Of a stretch of 64,000 nucleotides of DNA, positions 16,149 through 25,453 are shown one piece after another. The position numbers and the translations under genes are program-made. Numbering within the stretch: the stretch's first letter is position 1; each line of letters opens with the position of its first letter. The DNA lies in assembly GCF_001425685.1 (NCBI RefSeq), contig NZ_LMCY01000011.1:133435-197434 (forward strand), read 5' to 3'. The stretch comes from Massilia sp. Root335. Its GTDB lineage: Bacteria > Pseudomonadota > Gammaproteobacteria > Burkholderiales > Burkholderiaceae_D. The notes below the pieces were generated by a model. That model did no database searches, had not been told where the DNA came from, and saw only the letters and a program-made list of their open reading frames with translations.

Positions 16149-19100
16149 CAATCCCCAGCCGTATAGGTGTAGACGCGCTTGCGCTTGGACGCGATGGCCG
16201 GCCGGATGCGCTGCGGCGAGATCGCCACGCTGGCCCCGGAGGAACCGTTGCTGCCCTTCTGCACGGCGCCCAGCACGACGGACACCGCCTTGCCCCCGAT
16301 CGGCACGCTGCTGGCCTTGACCGGCGACGGCGGCAGTCCGCCCCCGACGAAGATCGACGAGCGCGTCCCGCCGCACAGGCCCGGCACGTTGATCGCGCCC
16401 GAGCCGTTCAGCAGGTTGACCCAGTAGCCGCGCGCCTCGCCGAGCGACGTCGAGCAGCTCGCCCCGTCGGGCGGGACCGGACGGTTGGTGCTGAACGTGA
16501 TCATGCCGCTGGCGATCAGCGCGGACGTGACCACCTGCTCGCCCTGGCCGTACTGGTTCAGGTCCATGTACCAGCCCTTCACGCCCGCGTTGGGCAGGAT
16601 TTTCGCGGTCGCGCAGTCGGTGGCCGTGCTGTAGTCCGTCATCGCATCGAGGTTCGTGGCCGGCGTGCCGGTGGCCGCCGCCAGGTCGTCCAGGTAGACG
16701 TAGAAACGGTTCGTCACGCCGCTGTAGGGGTATTGCGCCTGCAGCGGATGTTCGCGGTCGCCGCTGCCGAGCGCCACATAGACCTTGCCCTGGGTCGCCA
16801 GCAGCGCCGGCGCGAACAGGAACTTGCGGCCGCCGCCCGTCGTGTACGCGACCTTGCGCGAGGTCCAGGCGTCGGGCGCGGCGGGCACGCGTCCCGCGTA
16901 GCTGCCCACGAAGTCGATCCGGTAGATGCCGCCGCCCGTGTCGGCCGCGTAGGCGTAGTCGGGATAGCCGTCGTTGTCGACGTCGACGAGGGCCACGTCG
17001 GCCGCCACCGCGCGGTCGGTCGGGAAGGCGCGCAGCACGGTGCCCGTGTTCGCATCCAGCACGTACACGAAGCCGCCCTTGCCGCTGCCGCACGCGGGCG
17101 CCGCCGTGTCGGCGTCCTCGCAGGCGTCGTACCCGCCGCCCACGACCAGTACCGGCGTCGTGGTCGAATAGCCTTTGACGAAGGCGACGTTCGGCGTCGA
17201 CCAGGTCTGGCCGATGCCGGACATGCCGGCCGTGCAGCCGGTGTCGTCGCCCAGGTTCGGACAGCCGGCCTTCCACTTGAACACGGGGCTGTCCGGATTG
17301 CTCACGTCCAGCCCGTACAGCATGCGTCCGCCGCGGCGCATGGCCGGGAAGATCCAGACCTTGGAGTCGTCGGCGTTCTGGTACAGGCCGATCGAGCCGT
17401 CGAAGAAATAATCCTTGCGCGCCGGCGCCGGCGTGATCGATGCGCTCATGTTCGGATAGCTCACGAGCGGCGTGTTGTCCATCAGCCGCTGCAGGCGGCC
17501 GAAGAACTCGGGGGCGACGAAGGACCAGCTCTCGGTGCCGTTGCTGGCGTTCACGGCATGCAAGGCGCCGTCGTTGGCGCCGTAGAACACGCGCACGCCC
17601 GTCGTGCCGCCGAAATTGACGGGCAGCGGGCGCGAGTGGATCACGTCGCCGTGGATGGACGGGCGCGTCGTCGTCGTGCTGCCGGTGCCCTTTTCGTTGT
17701 CGACGTCCGCACCCTGGATGAAGTTCACGACGTCCGCGGCGAGGCCCGTGCTGGCCGTGTTGAAGGCCGTCAGCGCGGTCCCGGACAAGGTCAGCATGTT
17801 GCGGTTGACGGCTTGTGCGCCGCTCCACGCGCCGGCGACGTTACCCTGGCGCAGGATCTCGGCGGCGCCGCCCTTCTCGACCTGCGGACCGTCCGGCAAG
17901 TCCGAATACGGGCTCGCGCCGTCCGGGGCGCAGGCGCCGGCCGGATCGGGATTGATGCCGAGGCCGCTCCAGTAGCTGCCCGAATCCGACGTCCAGTAAC
18001 TGGCCGCGCACGGCGTGACGAAGCCGGTGAGCGTGTTGACGGCGACGTGGCCGTTGACGTCGCCCAGTTCGATGTCCGCGCCGCTGCTGATCAGCTGGTA
18101 GCGCTTGAGGTTGCCGAACCAGCGGGGGCGGGCGTCCGGATCGGGACGGAACATGCCGATGAACACCTGGTTCTCGTTCTGCGAACGGTTCGTCGCATTG
18201 ACCGGCAGGCTGGTCGACGCGAACGTCGTGTTCACGGCCTGGATCTCGATGATGATCTGGCGCAGCGCGTCGAGGATCGCCTGCTCGTTCCTGGCGGCGA
18301 AATACTTGCCGCCGCCGGCCTTGGCCATGCTCATCAGGAGTGCCGTCTGCGTGGCGTTCGGCTGGGCGTTGTAGACGTCGATCGTGTACGTCGTCACCGG
18401 CGAGCGCACCGTTGTTCCGGTGACGGGCACGCCCCGGTCGTGCAGCAGGCGCGCCCACTCGTCGGCGTTGCGCGGGCCCGTGTCGGGCGTCGTGGTGCCG
18501 GTCGGGACGTCGGTCAGCACGATGTTCGTGCCGACGATGTTGTAGGCGCTCGTGCCCGCCGGGCACGACGCCAGCGTGCTGCTGGTCGGCGCATTGTTGT
18601 ACGTGCAGCTGATGTTCGTGCCGGTGCACGACGACGCGTAATCGGACGTCGACGCCGGCGCGCTGGCATAGCACTGCGACGTCATGCCGAGGTTCGTGGT
18701 CGTCGTGGAGCCCGGCGTGGTGGCGTTGCTGACCGTGGTCGGCGTCACCGTCTGCGTGATCGTGTATTGGCGCTTGCTCGTGGCGGTCTGGGTCACGGTC
18801 ACCTGGCGGTAGCCGTTGCCCGTGCAGCCGCTGGCATTGCCGGCCAGGCTGCCCGCATACGTGCAGCTGCTGTTGGCCGGGCAGGACAGGCCGCCGAAGT
18901 CGCTCGTCGTCGCCGGATTCCAGTTGCCCGACGCGGTGCCGACGCCGGTATAGCAGCCCGCGCCCTTGTGGTTCGGATTCTGGCTTGCCGTGGCGCTGTC
19001 CGTCGTGGTGCCCGCCGTGCCGATCGCGGCGCCGACGGAATAGGTGCAGCTGTAGCTCGTTTCCGTCGTCGTGGTGCCGCTGGTGGCGGTCGACGACGAC

Positions 19101-20155
19101 GGGCACGTGAGGTTGCCGTGGTCGCTCGCCGGCACGTCGCCGGCCGTCGCGTAATAGCCGGACGTGGTGCCGGTCGACGTCGTGACGGTGCCCTGCACGG
19201 GCTGGCCCGGACTCGTCGTGGCCGGGTGGTAGACGGATTGCGTCACGGTGTACGACAGGCTCCCGGCCGGGCACGCGACCGGTTGCACGTTGGCCGTCGC
19301 GGCACCGATCGAGCAGCCTTCGGTGAAGTTGGCGCACTGCGTCGCGTACGCATTCAACTCGGCCGCCGCGGCCGTCGGGCTGGCGTAGCACGCGCCGGTG
19401 ACGCCCAGGTTGCTGGTGCTCGTCGCGTTCTGGCTCGTGAAGTTCGGCAACCCCAGTTGCGTCGTCGGCGTGCCGTTGAGCGCGTTGAGGGCCGCCGTAT
19501 TGGCGGCGCTGTCGCTGGACGGGCCGCTGGAGTTCGGGTTGCCGATGAAGATGACGAAGCTCTTGCCGCAGGTGTTCGCGGCCGTCAGCGGCGAGCGAAA
19601 CGTCGAGTACGGCGTCGTGTAGCCTCCGCTGTCCGCGATGCTGGCGATGACGCCGCCCGGCGAATACGCGTCGGCGCCCGCGAAGTAGTTGTACACGTCG
19701 TACATCAAATCGCCGTACGGCGTGTTCGAGTTGCGTTTCTCGTCCGGCGACGTGACGTTGCCGTAGATGGTCCCCAGCTGGCTCGCGAAGCTGGCCTTGG
19801 CCGTGCTGTCCAGCGGGCGGATGGCGGAGCGGATGAAGCCGCCGTCCATGTTGGCGTTGCCGCCGGTGACGAATTCCATCAGGCCCATGCTGACGGTGCT
19901 GCCCAGCGTGGGCAGCAGGTTGCTGATCGCACGCGCCTCCGACTGGCCCTGCTGCAGGCCGCCCGGCCATTTCTGGCTCTGGCGCGACCAGTTCGACGTG
20001 TTGTCGAGCACGATCAGGATGCGCGGATTGACGGCGCTGCCGCCAGACGCGCCGGTGAAGATGTCGATGTCGTCGGCGGCCGCACGGATCGGCAGGCCGG
20101 CGAGGCTCGCGGACAGCGCCAGCGCGAGGGCGGCGGCGGGACGGGAACGGGTCAT
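16148..20155 (-). CDS. pilY1: PilY1-type pilus tip adhesin / assembly protein
   Basis: This 1335-residue exported protein has a signal peptide (about 1-27), an N-terminal von Willebrand A-like domain whose metal site reads DNTSNWS (residues 51-57), and a C-terminal beta-propeller with the calcium loop DVDNDGYPD near 1053-1061. PilY1 sits at the type IV pilus tip, supports pilus assembly and acts in adhesion and surface sensing. Between about residues 240 and 560 the VWA domain is interrupted by a Ser/Thr-rich insert containing 14 cysteines in degenerate repeats (see findings). The start at 20155 overlaps the pilX stop as ATGA. The MIDAS motif differs from the usual DxSxS, so metal binding there is uncertain. 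Confidence 0.92.
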   Translation of the reverse strand: MTRSRPAAALALALSASLAGLPIRAAADDIDIFTGASGGSAVNPRILIVLDNTSNWSRQSQKWPGGLQQGQSEARAISNLLPTLGSTVSMGLMEFVTGGNANMDGGFIRSAIRPLDSTAKASFASQLGTIYGNVTSPDEKRNSNTPYGDLMYDVYNYFAGADAYSPGGVIASIADSGGYTTPYSTFRSPLTAANTCGKSFVIFIGNPNSSGPSSDSAANTAALNALNGTPTTQLGLPNFTSQNATSTSNLGVTGACYASPTAAAAELNAYATQCANFTEGCSIGAATANVQPVACPAGSLSYTVTQSVYHPATTSPGQPVQGTVTTSTGTTSGYYATAGDVPASDHGNLTCPSSSTATSGTTTTETSYSCTYSVGAAIGTAGTTTDSATASQNPNHKGAGCYTGVGTASGNWNPATTSDFGGLSCPANSSCTYAGSLAGNASGCTGNGYRQVTVTQTATSKRQYTITQTVTPTTVSNATTPGSTTTTNLGMTSQCYASAPASTSDYASSCTGTNISCTYNNAPTSSTLASCPAGTSAYNIVGTNIVLTDVPTGTTTPDTGPRNADEWARLLHDRGVPVTGTTVRSPVTTYTIDVYNAQPNATQTALLMSMAKAGGGKYFAARNEQAILDALRQIIIEIQAVNTTFASTSLPVNATNRSQNENQVFIGMFRPDPDARPRWFGNLKRYQLISSGADIELGDVNGHVAVNTLTGFVTPCAASYWTSDSGSYWSGLGINPDPAGACAPDGASPYSDLPDGPQVEKGGAAEILRQGNVAGAWSGAQAVNRNMLTLSGTALTAFNTASTGLAADVVNFIQGADVDNEKGTGSTTTTRPSIHGDVIHSRPLPVNFGGTTGVRVFYGANDGALHAVNASNGTESWSFVAPEFFGRLQRLMDNTPLVSYPNMSASITPAPARKDYFFDGSIGLYQNADDSKVWIFPAMRRGGRMLYGLDVSNPDSPVFKWKAGCPNLGDDTGCTAGMSGIGQTWSTPNVAFVKGYSTTTPVLVVGGGYDACEDADTAAPACGSGKGGFVYVLDANTGTVLRAFPTDRAVAADVALVDVDNDGYPDYAYAADTGGGIYRIDFVGSYAGRVPAAPDAWTSRKVAYTTGGGRKFLFAPALLATQGKVYVALGSGDREHPLQAQYPYSGVTNRFYVYLDDLAAATGTPATNLDAMTDYSTATDCATAKILPNAGVKGWYMDLNQYGQGEQVVTSALIASGMITFSTNRPVPPDGASCSTSLGEARGYWVNLLNGSGAINVPGLCGGTRSSIFVGGGLPPSPVKASSVPIGGKAVSVVLGAVQKGSNGSSGASVAISPQRIRPAIASKRKRVYTYTAGD

Positions 20156-20733
20156 GGGCTTGCTCCGGGTTGCGGACAGTTGGTGGCGACGTCGTCCTTG
20201 GCGATGCGCACGGCGACGCCCTGGACGACCTTGACGGAGGCCTGCGTCGCGGTGTCGGTGGCGACGGCGCTGACGTCCCAGACACTGTTCTCGCAATCGG
20301 AATTGCCGTCGGACGCGCCGGCGACGCCGAAGTTCTGGCCGGCGCCGACGGCGCAGCCGGCGTCCTCGCTGTTGTTCAGGTCGAGGTCGGAATTCTTGAT
20401 CGCCTGGACCTTCACGCAGCTGGGCGGCGGGCTGAGCGTGACCTTGACGTCGGTCTTGCCGTCGCCGTCCGTGTCGACGCAGCGCTGGTTCGGGCCGTCG
20501 CACGGATTGGACAGCGCGCTGCCGGGCGTCGTCGTGAACCGGGGCGAACTGATCGTCTCCTCCAGCACGGCGTGGGCGGCGGCGAGCGCCTGGTCGCGGC
20601 GCTGCATGTTGCCGACCACCTGCAGGTTCGAGTTGCCCAGGTTGACGCTGGCCAGCGCCAGCATCGTAAGCAGGAGCAGCATGATCAGGGCGGTCACCAG
20701 CGTGATGCCCTGCTGGCGGCGTGGGTACGTCAT
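20152..20733 (-). CDS. pilX: PilX-type minor pilin
   Basis: This 193-residue minor pilin has a QQGITLVTALIMLLLLTMLAL N-terminus: a short leader followed by the hydrophobic assembly helix, with the PilX-type GNMQRRDQALAAAHAVLEE helix continuing it. A calcium-like loop DTDGDGKTD is near residue 90. Minor pilins of this set prime pilus assembly and place PilY1 at the tip. The gene overlaps pilW upstream and pilY1 downstream by 4 bases each. The processing glycine is in QGITLV rather than the canonical GFTLIE, as is common for PilX. Confidence 0.88.
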   Translation of the reverse strand: MTYPRRQQGITLVTALIMLLLLTMLALASVNLGNSNLQVVGNMQRRDQALAAAHAVLEETISSPRFTTTPGSALSNPCDGPNQRCVDTDGDGKTDVKVTLSPPPSCVKVQAIKNSDLDLNNSEDAGCAVGAGQNFGVAGASDGNSDCENSVWDVSAVATDTATQASVKVVQGVAVRIAKDDVATNCPQPGASP

Positions 20734-21806
20734 GGCTGTTTCCTTCCGACCGGGTTCGCCAGTGTGACGAGCGTCTGGAACACGTGGCGCTTGTAGCCGT
20801 TGTTGAACGGCCCGGCCGTGCGCGCGCTGCCGTCGGCGGCCGTGCCGAGGCTGTACGTCTTCGTATCGACATAGCCCGGCGTCGCGCTCGGGCTGCGCGC
20901 CAGCACGTGCAGGCGCACGGCCACCACGTTGCGCCAGTTGGCGGCCGCGCAGGCCGGCGCGGCGCAGCCGTTCGCGCTCGCCGGGGCGCTCGTGTACAGG
21001 CCGACGGTGCCGTCGCCATGGGTGTCGATGCCGTATTCGAACTGCAGGTTCTCGACGCCCTCGACCAGCGGCACGATCGTCCCGAAGTCGAGCTGGCCGT
21101 CCGTGTAGCGCAGCTCGGCGCGTTTCAGCGTCGGGATGCCGTCGCCCGCCACGTCGTTGTTGGCGACAAAATAGATGTGGGTCTGGAAGCGGCGCGTCAC
21201 CGCCAGCGTGCCGCTGCCGGCCGCGGTCGTGCAGTCGCGCTGGTGGCGCGTGAGTTGTGCCGGGTCGACGTCCAGCGCATACCAGTCGGCCGGATTGGCC
21301 GACCCCAGCTCGCTCGCGTTGTCGCACAGCGAAGCCTGGAACAGCGGGCCCGCGGGATCGTTGGCGCTGCAGTTCGGATCGCCGCTGACGCAGGCGCGCG
21401 TGTGGCGCACGACGATCAGCGCGGTCCCCGGGCGCACGTCGGACACGCAGGACGGCCGCGCGTCGTCGTCGTCGAAACCCTGCACGTGCAGCGGCAGCAT
21501 GGCCTTGAGGGCGGCCAGCGTCGCGGCGCACGGATCGGGCACGGCGGCCGGGTCGGGCAGCAGGGTCGGATCGAATTCGCCGTAGAAGCCGGCGTTGCGC
21601 AGGTCGTTGGACAGCAGGTCGACGGCGTAGCGCCCGCTTTCGATCTGGCGGTTGGCGCGCTCGATCTCGGCCTGGGCGCGGCTGTTGTGGAAGAACAGCG
21701 TGACCATGGCAATCACGATCAACAGGCCCATCGTGACGGACACGAGCAGTTCGGGCAGGGAAAAGCCGGCGGTGCGGCGGTGAAGCAAGGGTTGGGCGGC
21801 CATCAT
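20730..21806 (-). CDS. pilW: PilW-type minor pilin
   Basis: This 358-residue protein starts with a class III prepilin leader, RRTAGFSLPELLVSVTMGLL, cleaved after Gly with Phe as first mature residue and the glutamate at +5. The following helix VTLFFHNSRAQAEIERANRQ and the phrase ALDLLSNDLRNAGFYG-like region (here SGRYAVDLLSNDLRNAGFYGEF) are typical PilW. The globular part has two cysteine pairs that may form disulfides. ATG codons at 21806 and 21803 are both possible; the first is taken. Part of the pilE > fimT > pilV > pilW > pilX > pilY1 operon. Confidence 0.9.
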   Translation of the reverse strand: MMAAQPLLHRRTAGFSLPELLVSVTMGLLIVIAMVTLFFHNSRAQAEIERANRQIESGRYAVDLLSNDLRNAGFYGEFDPTLLPDPAAVPDPCAATLAALKAMLPLHVQGFDDDDARPSCVSDVRPGTALIVVRHTRACVSGDPNCSANDPAGPLFQASLCDNASELGSANPADWYALDVDPAQLTRHQRDCTTAAGSGTLAVTRRFQTHIYFVANNDVAGDGIPTLKRAELRYTDGQLDFGTIVPLVEGVENLQFEYGIDTHGDGTVGLYTSAPASANGCAAPACAAANWRNVVAVRLHVLARSPSATPGYVDTKTYSLGTAADGSARTAGPFNNGYKRHVFQTLVTLANPVGRKQP

Positions 21807-21811
21807 GGGTC

Positions 21812-22393
21812 CTAACTGCAGTCGGGCAGGCCGATCGCGACCTGCACGGCGATCGCGCGCCGGTTGGCGTCCGGGCCATACTGGTTGGCGCCGCACGTCA
21901 GCGACGACGCCCGCGTCGCATGCAGGCCCTGCCATGCGACGCTGAGGCGGTAGATGCCGGGCTGGCAGATGCCGGCCGTCGGGTCGGGCGCCTGCAACTG
22001 CTCGACGCAGCCGCGCGCGCCGACCATCGCCCCGTTGGCCGCGCCGGCGGCGGTCTGCTCGGCCGCGCCGTTGAGTTCCTGGCTCCATTCGCACAGGTCG
22101 CGCGCGCTGCCGATGGCGAGTGTGGTGCAGTCGGCCGGCTGGCCGTCGGCGGGGCCGAGCGGCGTGGCCGTCACGTAGTCGGCCGCATGGGCGGCGTTGC
22201 CGAGCATGCGCGCGCGCAGGTCGTCCAGCAGCACGACGGCCTGGGCGCGCTGGTACGATTCGATCGACCCGACCTGCACCTTGGCCTGCAACGCGGCGAT
22301 GCCCAGCAGGCCGAAGGCGAGCACGATGACCGTGACGAGCACCTCGACGAGGCTCAGGCCCGCGCTGGCGTGGCGTCGCGGCATGCGCTTCAT
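21812..22393 (-). CDS. pilV: PilV-type minor pilin
   Basis: This 193-residue minor pilin has the prepilin leader HASAGLSLVEVLVTVIVLAF (mature residues begin after Gly; Glu at +5) and the PilV-specific LLGIAALQAKVQVGSIESYQRAQAVVLLDDLRARM helix. Four or more cysteines in the globular half (CTTL, CEW, GCVEQ, CQPG, CGAN) suggest disulfides. It lies 5 bp upstream of pilW and 1 bp after fimT in the pilin operon. Role: priming of pilus assembly with the other minor pilins. Confidence 0.9.
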   Translation of the reverse strand: MKRMPRRHASAGLSLVEVLVTVIVLAFGLLGIAALQAKVQVGSIESYQRAQAVVLLDDLRARMLGNAAHAADYVTATPLGPADGQPADCTTLAIGSARDLCEWSQELNGAAEQTAAGAANGAMVGARGCVEQLQAPDPTAGICQPGIYRLSVAWQGLHATRASSLTCGANQYGPDANRRAIAVQVAIGLPDCS

Positions 22394-22394
22394 G

Positions 22395-22856
22395 TCAGCA
22401 CCCCGTGGCGGGCATGCGCGGACGCCCGCTGAGGTCGACCAGCACGCAGCGGTGGCTGGACGCGCCGTCGACGGCGATGTCGAACGACGGCGCCGTATCG
22501 CTGGCCACCCGGCCGTTGGGCAGGTACACGACCGAGTCCGGTCCGGTAATGGTGGCGTCCGTCACCGGGCCGTGGTTCGCGACCGGGTGGCCGGTATCGG
22601 ACGGATTCGGAATGCGCCAGCCGGCCTGCCAGCCGCCGGTGACCGGTTGCAACGTCACCTGGGTGTCGCGCTTGATCGCTTCGCTGCGCGCGAGCACGAG
22701 GGCCGCGTACAGCTCGGTGCCGGCGACGCGCGCGCGCTGCCCCGCCACCATGCTCTTGAACGCGGGCGCGGCCATGGCCGAGAGGATCGAGGTGATGGCC
22801 ACGACGGTCAGCAGCTCGATCAGCGTGAACCCGCGGCCGCGGCGCCGGCTTACCAT
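22395..22856 (-). CDS. fimT: FimT/GspH-type pseudopilin
   Basis: This 153-residue protein begins with a near-ideal type IV prepilin leader, RRRGRGFTLIELLTVVAITS, followed by a GspH/FimT globular domain with the segment LYAALVLARSEAIKRDTQV and a C-terminal CVLVDLSGRPRM. FimT-type pilins are minor assembly factors and in some species bind DNA during uptake. The gene overlaps the end of pilE by 7 bp and is followed one base later by pilV. Confidence 0.88.
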   Translation of the reverse strand: MVSRRRGRGFTLIELLTVVAITSILSAMAAPAFKSMVAGQRARVAGTELYAALVLARSEAIKRDTQVTLQPVTGGWQAGWRIPNPSDTGHPVANHGPVTDATITGPDSVVYLPNGRVASDTAPSFDIAVDGASSHRCVLVDLSGRPRMPATGC

Positions 22857-23251
22857 ACGGTGGACGGCGTGCGGGCGCCGCTGTTGTCGATGGTGAGCAC
22901 GCTGTCGCCGGTCTGGCGCGTCCCCTTCGGCCTGGCCGTGATGGTGAACGACGGCGGCGCGACGTCGGGCGCATCGATGGTGATGTCGTAGTTTGACGCG
23001 ACCTGGTCCGGCACGGGCAGGCTGAGCGCGTCCGGCGTGGCCGCATAACTGTGCGCGTCGGCAAAATATTGCGCCTGCGCTTGTGCCAGGGTCAGCAGGT
23101 AACCCTGCGCGGCCGAGCGATTGCCGCGCACCAGGTAGGCCCCATAGGCGGGATAGGCGATCGCGGACAGGATGCCGACGATGGCGACGACGGCCAGCAG
23201 TTCGACCAGGGTAAAGCCGCGCGGGCGGGACTTGAGCATACGGTAAGACAT
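22850..23251 (-). CDS. pilE: PilE-type minor type IV pilin
   Basis: This 133-residue protein has the prepilin leader MSYRMLKSRPRGFTLVELLA with Gly processing site and Glu at +5. The segment YGAYLVRGNRSAAQGYLLTL and LAQAQAQYFADAHSYAATPD is the PilE/ComP-type minor pilin signature. The ATG at 23251 has a GAGG ribosome site 7 bases ahead; ATG at 23239 is an alternative that shortens the leader. It is first in the operon, so the operon promoter should lie in 23252-23700. It lacks the C-terminal Cys pair of major pilins in the visible sequence, so a minor pilin is preferred to the fibre subunit. Confidence 0.85.
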   Translation of the reverse strand: MSYRMLKSRPRGFTLVELLAVVAIVGILSAIAYPAYGAYLVRGNRSAAQGYLLTLAQAQAQYFADAHSYAATPDALSLPVPDQVASNYDITIDAPDVAPPSFTITARPKGTRQTGDSVLTIDNSGARTPSTVW

Positions 23252-23732
23252 GATGAACCTCGTGGCGCGCATCGCCGCAGGCGGCGCATGGGCCAACACT
23301 ACATGTTTCTGCACGGAAATTCTATCACAATGTATCAATCTGTAGCATATGCACGACATTCAGACGGGCATGACGGTGCATTCATTGTCTCTCAACATGT
23401 TCGATATTTCGCTTGAAAATCCGCTGGATAGTATTCACCCGACGACAATCCATCCGTGAATATCGTCAAGCGCCCCCTGAAAGCGAACAAGGGACCCGAC
23501 CGCGCACCGGGCTAAGTCGCGTTTGCCGCACAGGAGGTGTAAGCGCGTGGACCACATGGAAATCGTACTGTGCCTGACAGCGTCGATTTTGGTCGGAGGC
23601 CGGATCCAGCACGGCAGGACCGCCTTCAGCGCGCATTGCGCCGGGGCTGGCTGACAGGTCGGAGAACGAAAAGCAGATAATTGCCCTGCACGAGGAGTCA
23701 GCCGACTTGATCGCGTTCGGACGACGACGTGT
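23252..23732. other. Intergenic region upstream of the pilin operon
   Basis: About 480 bp without a convincing gene separate pilE from the PAAR gene. The first 170 bp are more AT-rich and hold a possible minus-strand -10 (TAGAAT near 23320-23325) for the pilin operon, without a good -35. TATTCAC (23431-23437) and GTGAATA (23455-23461) form a 7-bp inverted repeat with a 17-base spacer. A 109-codon open frame on the minus strand (23435-23764) has no recognisable similarity, no ribosome site and overlaps the PAAR gene end; I do not accept it. Confidence 0.5.
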
Positions 23733-23999
23733 TCACTGTCCGCCGAACGTTCCCGTCGTAGCAATCAGCGCGGCACCGCACGAGGTTTTATGCCCGTCGT
23801 AGGCAACTGCAACGCCGTTGATGACGTGATGCGGATCGCCTTCAGCAATCGTACAGTTGTCATGCCCGTTGATCGGACAACTGCATAGATCGCCGACACA
23901 GGCAACTGCCTTGCCGTCGACCGTAAAATGCGTTGCGTTGACTTTCTCGACCTTGCCGCCGTGGGACGTGGGGTCGCCGATTCGAATCACATTACGCAT
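23733..23999 (-). CDS. PAAR-domain protein (T6SS spike tip)
   Basis: This 88-residue protein is a single PAAR domain: MRNVIRIGDPTSHGGKV at the start, VACVGDLCSCPINGHDNCTI in the middle and a final GHKTSCGAALIATTG. The His and Cys residues that bind the tip zinc are present. PAAR proteins cap the VgrG spike and can carry effectors, but this one ends directly after the PAAR fold, so it carries none. It starts 3 bp after the Tli4-like gene in the same direction, placing it at the end of a vgrG/effector/immunity locus whose vgrG is broken. Confidence 0.88.
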   Translation of the reverse strand: MRNVIRIGDPTSHGGKVEKVNATHFTVDGKAVACVGDLCSCPINGHDNCTIAEGDPHHVINGVAVAYDGHKTSCGAALIATTGTFGGQ

Positions 24000-24002
24000 T
24001 GG

Positions 24003-25451
24003 TCACCCTTCCTTCTTCGGCGAGGTCCGGTTGCCATCGCCGGCGTCGGCGTCGGCGGAATCTTTCGCGGCAATGTCCCGGGAAGGCGGGGCGTCATCGT
24101 AATCCACGAGTTTCCACATCGTCGCCGCACGATAAACGGACCGTTCCCCCTTGAGCTTTTGCCACAGGGACGACTCGCCATGCGATATCGCATGCGGCAT
24201 CCGCTCGCCGGCTCGGATATGCAGGCGCATGCCTCCTTCGATATCTTGTACCGTATCGACAGACTCCCACGTCCCGGTCTGCGGACATACGCGACCGGTC
24301 GCCGCGAGTTCCCCGAGTGGACGGCGGGGTCCGGAATCCGCGTCGGCTGTCCTGGCCGGCGCGGCACGTGTCGGGCGCAGGCGTATCGTACTCGTGATTT
24401 TGTCCCATACCGCGAGCGCCTCCTCGTCGGTCAGACTCGCTTTGGTTCGACCGGCCGCGTTATCGCTGACACCGGTTTGAAACTGGATATCGGCATAAGG
24501 TTTGAACGCATCGTGTGGCACGCCGACAAATTTCATCCGAAAATCGTGGTGGGAAAAGGACCCATCCTCATCCGGTGTGCGCATCAATACTTCGAAACCG
24601 GTTTTCCAATCATGAATCTGACGTGCGCTTTGGCGGAAGATTTTTGTATTGGCAAGTACTTTTTTCTCTTCGGGGCTCGTCATGTCTGCAAAGGTGCGCT
24701 TGAACTGGGTTTCGAGAGAGTCGCCTTCCGGATTGTCGGGATTTGAAGGAGCAACGTGAATCGAGAAATGCGCGTCTGAAAATTCTTTCAAGCGGAGTCC
24801 GATACTGATGTGCTCAAGAAGGTCCTCTTCCGTAGGATTCGGCGTATCCATCAGGAAAGCGGACTCAATACAATTACCTGGTTCCGCCGGCACCTCATGG
24901 CCAGCACGGTGCCGCAAGCGCCGCGCAATGCCATTAATGAGAGCCACAGTCCGATCCTTGGCTGCTCTCAAAGGACGCGCATTAATCACCACACCATCGT
25001 TGTTTAATTTAAAATATCCACTCATCTTCAAGCCGTTAATCGCCTGGAAATCTTCATATCCAGTGATCAACGTTCCTTCAGGCTGCGTTAAGTCGTCGAC
25101 TGATATCAACAGTGGAACATAATCGTGATTAATTGCCTTTTCGTTTTTTAAATCATCAATTAATTTTTGTGCCAATCCCTTTACCTTATCTGCGCCGTTC
25201 GGGTAGACGCTTACGTCCAACGGAACTATAGTCTTTCCCCACACGACATCCGTCGATTCCGGCACATCAACCAGAAAACGCCCAAAGCAGACAGTTTTTG
25301 TCTTTTCGAATACTGTTTGCAGGCGTGGCGTAAGTGCGGTCATATTTGGGGTTTCCCATTCTTTCGGATTGCGGCCGCACGCGCTCAGCAAGAATATCGC
25401 GACCAAAGGAATCAGACAAGTGCGTCGCAGTTTAATCATGATCCCGAACAT
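24003..25451 (-). CDS. Tli4-family T6SS immunity lipoprotein
   Basis: This 482-residue protein has a signal peptide with a lipobox, FLLSACGRN (Cys near residue 29), followed by a large domain of the kind that neutralises type VI lipase effectors (Tle4/Tli4). The C-terminal module CPQTGTWESVD... HAISHGESSLWQKLKGERSVYRAATMWKLVDYD recurs in such T6SS-linked proteins of the same family. The ATG at 25451 has GGAAG 8 bases ahead; an ATG at 25439 is also possible. It begins 2 bp after the vgrG/lipase remnant, matching an effector-immunity pair. Its 5' half is clearly more AT-rich than the rest of the window, a sign of transfer. With the effector apparently deleted it would be an orphan immunity gene. 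Confidence 0.72.
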   Translation of the reverse strand: MFGIMIKLRRTCLIPLVAIFLLSACGRNPKEWETPNMTALTPRLQTVFEKTKTVCFGRFLVDVPESTDVVWGKTIVPLDVSVYPNGADKVKGLAQKLIDDLKNEKAINHDYVPLLISVDDLTQPEGTLITGYEDFQAINGLKMSGYFKLNNDGVVINARPLRAAKDRTVALINGIARRLRHRAGHEVPAEPGNCIESAFLMDTPNPTEEDLLEHISIGLRLKEFSDAHFSIHVAPSNPDNPEGDSLETQFKRTFADMTSPEEKKVLANTKIFRQSARQIHDWKTGFEVLMRTPDEDGSFSHHDFRMKFVGVPHDAFKPYADIQFQTGVSDNAAGRTKASLTDEEALAVWDKITSTIRLRPTRAAPARTADADSGPRRPLGELAATGRVCPQTGTWESVDTVQDIEGGMRLHIRAGERMPHAISHGESSLWQKLKGERSVYRAATMWKLVDYDDAPPSRDIAAKDSADADAGDGNRTSPKKEG

Positions 25452-25453
25452 TT

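Noticed and set aside
16733..20767. A 1344-codon plus-strand frame opposite pilY1 and pilX
   Set aside because: Arg/Gly/Val-rich antisense shadow without start signal or family resemblance.
23435..23764. Possible 109-residue minus-strand gene downstream of PAAR
   Set aside because: No ribosome site, no family, overlaps the end of the PAAR gene, and the sequence looks like non-coding spacer.
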